NCBI RefSeq assembly: GCF_023130475.1 | Contig: NZ_JAKHEX010000009.1 | Location: 33,184-97,183, forward strand | Direction: 5' to 3' | From: Aciditerrimonas ferrireducens | GTDB taxonomy: Bacteria > Actinomycetota > Acidimicrobiia > Acidimicrobiales > UBA8190 | Length of the DNA stretch: 64,000 nucleotides | Shown: in pieces, positions 61,489-64,000 of the stretch | Position numbering within the stretch: the stretch's first letter is position 1 | Layout of the letters: the number at the start of each line of letters is the position of its first letter | Notes under the pieces: model-generated | Databases searched by the model: none | What the model saw: the letters and a program-made list of their open reading frames with translations, nothing else | What the model was told of the DNA's origin: nothing | Translations under genes and position numbers: made by a program

Positions 61489-62457
61489 TCAGCGACAGGC
61501 CTCGAGCACGGCGCGGAGGTCCGCGGGCAGCGGGGACTTCGCCCAGAAGGGACGGCTGTCCGCCGGGTGGGCCAGGGCGAGTTCGCTCGCATGGAGCCAC
61601 TGGCGGGCGGCGCCGAGAATGCGCTGGTCGCCGGCACGGCCGTAGCGGCGGTCGCCGACCACGGGGTGGCCGATGGCCGCCATGTGGACCCGGATCTGAT
61701 GGGTCCGACCGGTCTCCAGGGTGACCCGCAGGAGGGCCAGGGACCGGGGCTCGTCGTAGCGGGCCAGGACCTCGAACCAGCTGCGGGACGGCCGGCCCCC
61801 GGCCTGGACGGCCATGCGGTCGGGGTGCCGGAGGGAGCGGCCGATGGGCGCGTCCACCAGGCCCCGGTCCTCGGGCTGGCCGTGGACCAAGGCGAGGTAG
61901 GTCCGTTCGACGCGGTGCTCGTCGATGGCCTGGCGCAGGGCGTGGTAGGCGGCGGGGGTCCGGGCCACGACCAGGAGACCCGAGGTGTCCCTGTCGATGC
62001 GGTGGACGATCCCCGGCCGCGAGGGGTCCCCGGCACCTGCCGACGGGAGCTCGGCCAGCTCCGGATAACGGGCCAGGAGGCCGTGGACCAGGGTGCCTGA
62101 GGCCTGACCAGCGCCCGGATGGACGCTGACGCCCGGGGGCTTGTCGATCACCAGCAGGTCGGGGTCCTCGAGGACGACGTCGTAGGGCACGCTCGGATCG
62201 GGGGCCAGGGCCGCCGGGCGGCCCGGCAGGGTCACCTCGAGGTGCTGGCCCTCGCGGAGCGGCTGGTGGCGGATCCGGACGGCCACGCCGTCCACCTTGA
62301 CCCGACCGTCGCTCACCAAGCCGGTGGCCTGGGCCCGCGAGACGTTCAGCAGGAGGGCCACGGCCCGGTCCAGGCGTTGGCCGGCCAGGGAACGGGGGAC
62401 GAGCACCTCCCGGGACCCCTCGGCCTGCCCCGGAGAAGCCCCCGCCGGACCCCTCAC
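61489..62457 (-). CDS. rluD: Ribosomal large subunit pseudouridine synthase RluD-like
   Basis: RluA-family pseudouridine synthase. An S4 domain (RLDRAVALLLNVSRAQATGL) is followed by the catalytic domain with VVHRIDRDTSGLLVVARTP-type core (catalytic Asp in RIDRDTSG) and LETGRTHQIRVHMAAIGHPV. Substrate: uridines in 23S rRNA, by family. The length is 322. The GTG at 62457 overlaps the lspA stop (GTGA); lspA-rluD is a common pair. Confidence 0.92.
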   Translation of the reverse strand: MRGPAGASPGQAEGSREVLVPRSLAGQRLDRAVALLLNVSRAQATGLVSDGRVKVDGVAVRIRHQPLREGQHLEVTLPGRPAALAPDPSVPYDVVLEDPDLLVIDKPPGVSVHPGAGQASGTLVHGLLARYPELAELPSAGAGDPSRPGIVHRIDRDTSGLLVVARTPAAYHALRQAIDEHRVERTYLALVHGQPEDRGLVDAPIGRSLRHPDRMAVQAGGRPSRSWFEVLARYDEPRSLALLRVTLETGRTHQIRVHMAAIGHPVVGDRRYGRAGDQRILGAARQWLHASELALAHPADSRPFWAKSPLPADLRAVLEACR

Positions 62458-62975
62458 CGGTCGGCCTGGGCCTCGGGCCGAGCCGCCTGGCGGCTCGGAC
62501 GGACCAGCCACGTCCAGCCCAGGATGATGACCCCGATGGTGATAGCGGCGTCGGCCACGTTGAAGGTCGGCCAGAAGCCCAGGGCGATGAAGTCGACGAC
62601 CCCCCCATGGAAGTGGCGGAAGACCCGGTCGTAGAGGTTGCCCAGGGCACCCCCCACCACCAGGCCCATGGCCAGGGCCTGCCAGGTGCTCTGGAGACGA
62701 CGGCTCACGCCGACCAGGGCCACGACCACCAAGACGGCCAGGGCGCCGATGACCGGCGCCCAGCCCCTGCCGATCCCGAAGGCGCTCCCGGTGTTGACCG
62801 CCAACTGGAAGGACAACGGACCAACAACGTGCAGCGGGCCTCGACGCAGGCGGTCCACGGCCCAACTGGTCGAGAACTGGTCAGCGACCACGACCACCAC
62901 GGCCACGGCCGCGACGACGGCCAGTCGGCGACGACCCGACCCTCGGGTCCGGGACGCACCGTCGTTCCCGGACAC
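62454..62975 (-). CDS. lspA: Lipoprotein signal peptidase
   Basis: Membrane aspartyl protease that cuts prolipoprotein signal peptides. VVADQFSTSWAVDRLRRG, LAVNTGSAFGIGRGWAP, VVGGALGNLYDRVFRHFHGG and VVDFIALGFWPTFNVADAAI hold the two catalytic Asp (GNLYDR and NVAD). Four membrane segments; length 173. I chose the GTG at 62975. It lies 14 bp after the DksA/TraR-type gene and is coupled to rluD. Confidence 0.92.
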   Translation of the reverse strand: MSGNDGASRTRGSGRRRLAVVAAVAVVVVVADQFSTSWAVDRLRRGPLHVVGPLSFQLAVNTGSAFGIGRGWAPVIGALAVLVVVALVGVSRRLQSTWQALAMGLVVGGALGNLYDRVFRHFHGGVVDFIALGFWPTFNVADAAITIGVIILGWTWLVRPSRQAARPEAQADR

Positions 62976-62989
62976 CGGGTCGGAGCGCC

Positions 62990-64000
62990 TCAGCGTCGGT
63001 GCAGTCCCCCGCTCTTGCACGCCACGCAGAGCCGGGCGTACGGCAAGGCCCGCAAGCGGGCCTGCGGGATGGGTTGGCCGCACTGCTCGCAGACCCCGTA
63101 GGTACCAGCCTCGATGGCCGCCAGGGCAGCGTCGATCTCGGCGATCGTCGAGAGGGCCTGGGCGGACAGGGTGAGGTCCCGTTCCCGGTCCACCGCTGCC
63201 GTGCCCCCCTCCCCAGACTCCTCGTCGAACTGCACGTCCCCGGGTTCCCGCTCCAGGGCCAGGCTCTCGGCTTCGGCCCGTAAGGCCTCGGCCTGCTCTT
63301 GGTACGTGGCCCGTTCCTCGAGCAGGGCCGCCCGCTGCTCGGCCAGGAACGCCTGGTCCTCGGCGTAGGGCCCGGCATTCGCCCCCTGCTCGGCGGGGCC
63401 GCCCGTCGGCCGCCGTCGGGGCAGCGTTCCCCGACCCCCGCCGGATGACGCCGCCGATGCGTCTGCTTGCAGTGCGCGCTGGGCCGACACCGTCTCCGTT
63501 CGCTCCCTCTCCTCGACGACGTCCCGACTTCGCGCCTCTGGCGACGTGGACGTCTCTTCCTGGACCGGCGGAGCAGCTGGGGGCCCCTCCGCTGGGGTCT
63601 CCACCGTAGCGGGTCGAGCTTCCCCCGACGGCTCGCCCGTTCGCTGCTCAGCGTCCCCAACGGCCGACTTCGACGCCGTCGCAGGGACACCCTTCGCCGC
63701 CGTGCTCCTCGACGCCCGCCGGACCGATTCGGGCTCCGCTCCGGACGCCTTCGATGTCTGCTTCGCCGCCGCCGCCGGCGGGGCCGACGCCTTCGCCCGA
63801 GCACCCGTCCCGAGGGTCCCCTTCACTGCCCCACCCTTGGCCGCGGAACCCTTCGCCGCTGGGCCCTTCGCCGCGGAACCCTTCGCCGCTGGCCCCTTCG
63901 CCACTGGGCCCTTCGCCACTGGGCCCTTCGTGCCCGCCGGCTTCTTCGCCGCCGACCCCTTCGCTGCCGGCTCTTTCCCCGCCGACCCCTTCGCCGCAGG
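62990..64000 (-). CDS. DksA/TraR C4-type zinc-finger protein with Lys/Ala-rich N-terminal repeats (5' end outside window)
   Basis: The C-terminal 100 residues form a coiled-coil plus zinc finger of the DksA/TraR type: AEIDAALAAIEAGTYGVCEQ, then CGQPIPQARLRALPYARLCV and ACK (C-x2-C-x17-C-x2-C). Before this lie about 90 acidic helical residues and then a long A/K/G/P-rich region with AAKGSAAKGPAAKG-type repeats, which runs off the window end. The true start is not visible. Such a basic repeated tail resembles histone H1-like DNA-binding regions. It sits directly before lspA. Confidence 0.85.
   Translation of the reverse strand, partial: PAAKGSAGKEPAAKGSAAKKPAGTKGPVAKGPVAKGPAAKGSAAKGPAAKGSAAKGGAVKGTLGTGARAKASAPPAAAAKQTSKASGAEPESVRRASRSTAAKGVPATASKSAVGDAEQRTGEPSGEARPATVETPAEGPPAAPPVQEETSTSPEARSRDVVEERERTETVSAQRALQADASAASSGGGRGTLPRRRPTGGPAEQGANAGPYAEDQAFLAEQRAALLEERATYQEQAEALRAEAESLALEREPGDVQFDEESGEGGTAAVDRERDLTLSAQALSTIAEIDAALAAIEAGTYGVCEQCGQPIPQARLRALPYARLCVACKSGGLHRR
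63838..63925 (-). repeat. Repetitive Lys/Ala coding region
   Basis: Imperfect 15-bp units encoding AAKGS/P-type pentapeptides inside the N-terminal part of the zinc-finger gene. They keep the reading frame and continue to the window end. Confidence 0.6.

Overview
The window is a very GC-rich, gene-dense bacterial chromosome segment, most likely from an actinobacterium. I would guess an Acidimicrobiia-like lineage, but the class is inference. The main evidence is a mycothiol ligase (mshC), phosphatidylinositol mannoside (PIM) genes (pgsA-type synthase, patA-like acyltransferase, pimA), the proteasome activator Bpa, a DUF3151 protein, an F420-dependent NADP reductase and an InhA-like enoyl-ACP reductase. 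I see no rRNA, tRNA, insertion sequence, prophage or CRISPR array. About 58 genes cover almost all the DNA, and no gap exceeds about 240 bp.

Layout. (1) 1-23.5 kb is the actinobacterial minus-strand supercluster. In transcription order it reads thrS, HIT protein, pgsA, patA, pimA, pdxS, pdxT, yebC, ruvC, ruvA, ruvB, yajC, secD, secF, relA, hisS. It is interrupted by a plus-strand EF-G-like GTPase gene and by minus-strand genes for a PAS-GGDEF protein, an M48-type peptidase and an FTR1 iron permease. The apt gene often found between secF and relA is absent. (2) 23.6-26.3 kb holds mshC, the F420:NADP reductase and inhA/fabI. (3) 26.4-32.8 kb holds a membrane-tailed ECF sigma factor and the run aroC-aroB-aroQ-pepP-efp-nusB, without aroK. 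(4) 32.9-42.3 kb is mixed: prepilin peptidase, YceI, NfuA, ATP-grasp, DsrE, an XRE-flavoprotein fusion, a radical SAM protein with a Cys-rich partner, a flavin reductase and DUF3151. (5) 42.4-49.9 kb holds an MFS exporter and a menaquinone locus (menD, menH-like, menA, menE) in alternating orientations, then an SDR gene. (6) 50-64 kb holds a DUF255/YyaL protein, dnaE, bpa, a phosphodiesterase, an Rrf2 regulator, a histidine phosphatase, a housekeeping-type sigma factor, rluD, lspA and a DksA/TraR-type zinc-finger gene running off the window end.

Two genome-scale signals stand out. Many transcription units start with a TANNNT hexamer 6-9 nt before a GTG or ATG codon, which points to widespread leaderless mRNA; inside operons, start and stop codons often overlap as GTGA. 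In addition, six genes (hisS, secF, secD, nusB, a gene at 53.1-53.7 kb, dnaE) lack short internal pieces of their conserved sequence, four of them with a frameshift. Most are essential elsewhere, so systematic small deletions in the assembly are likelier than true gene loss. A 33-bp element (30/33 identical) occurs twice between genes, at 20948 and 49975 (opposite strand), with no known identity.
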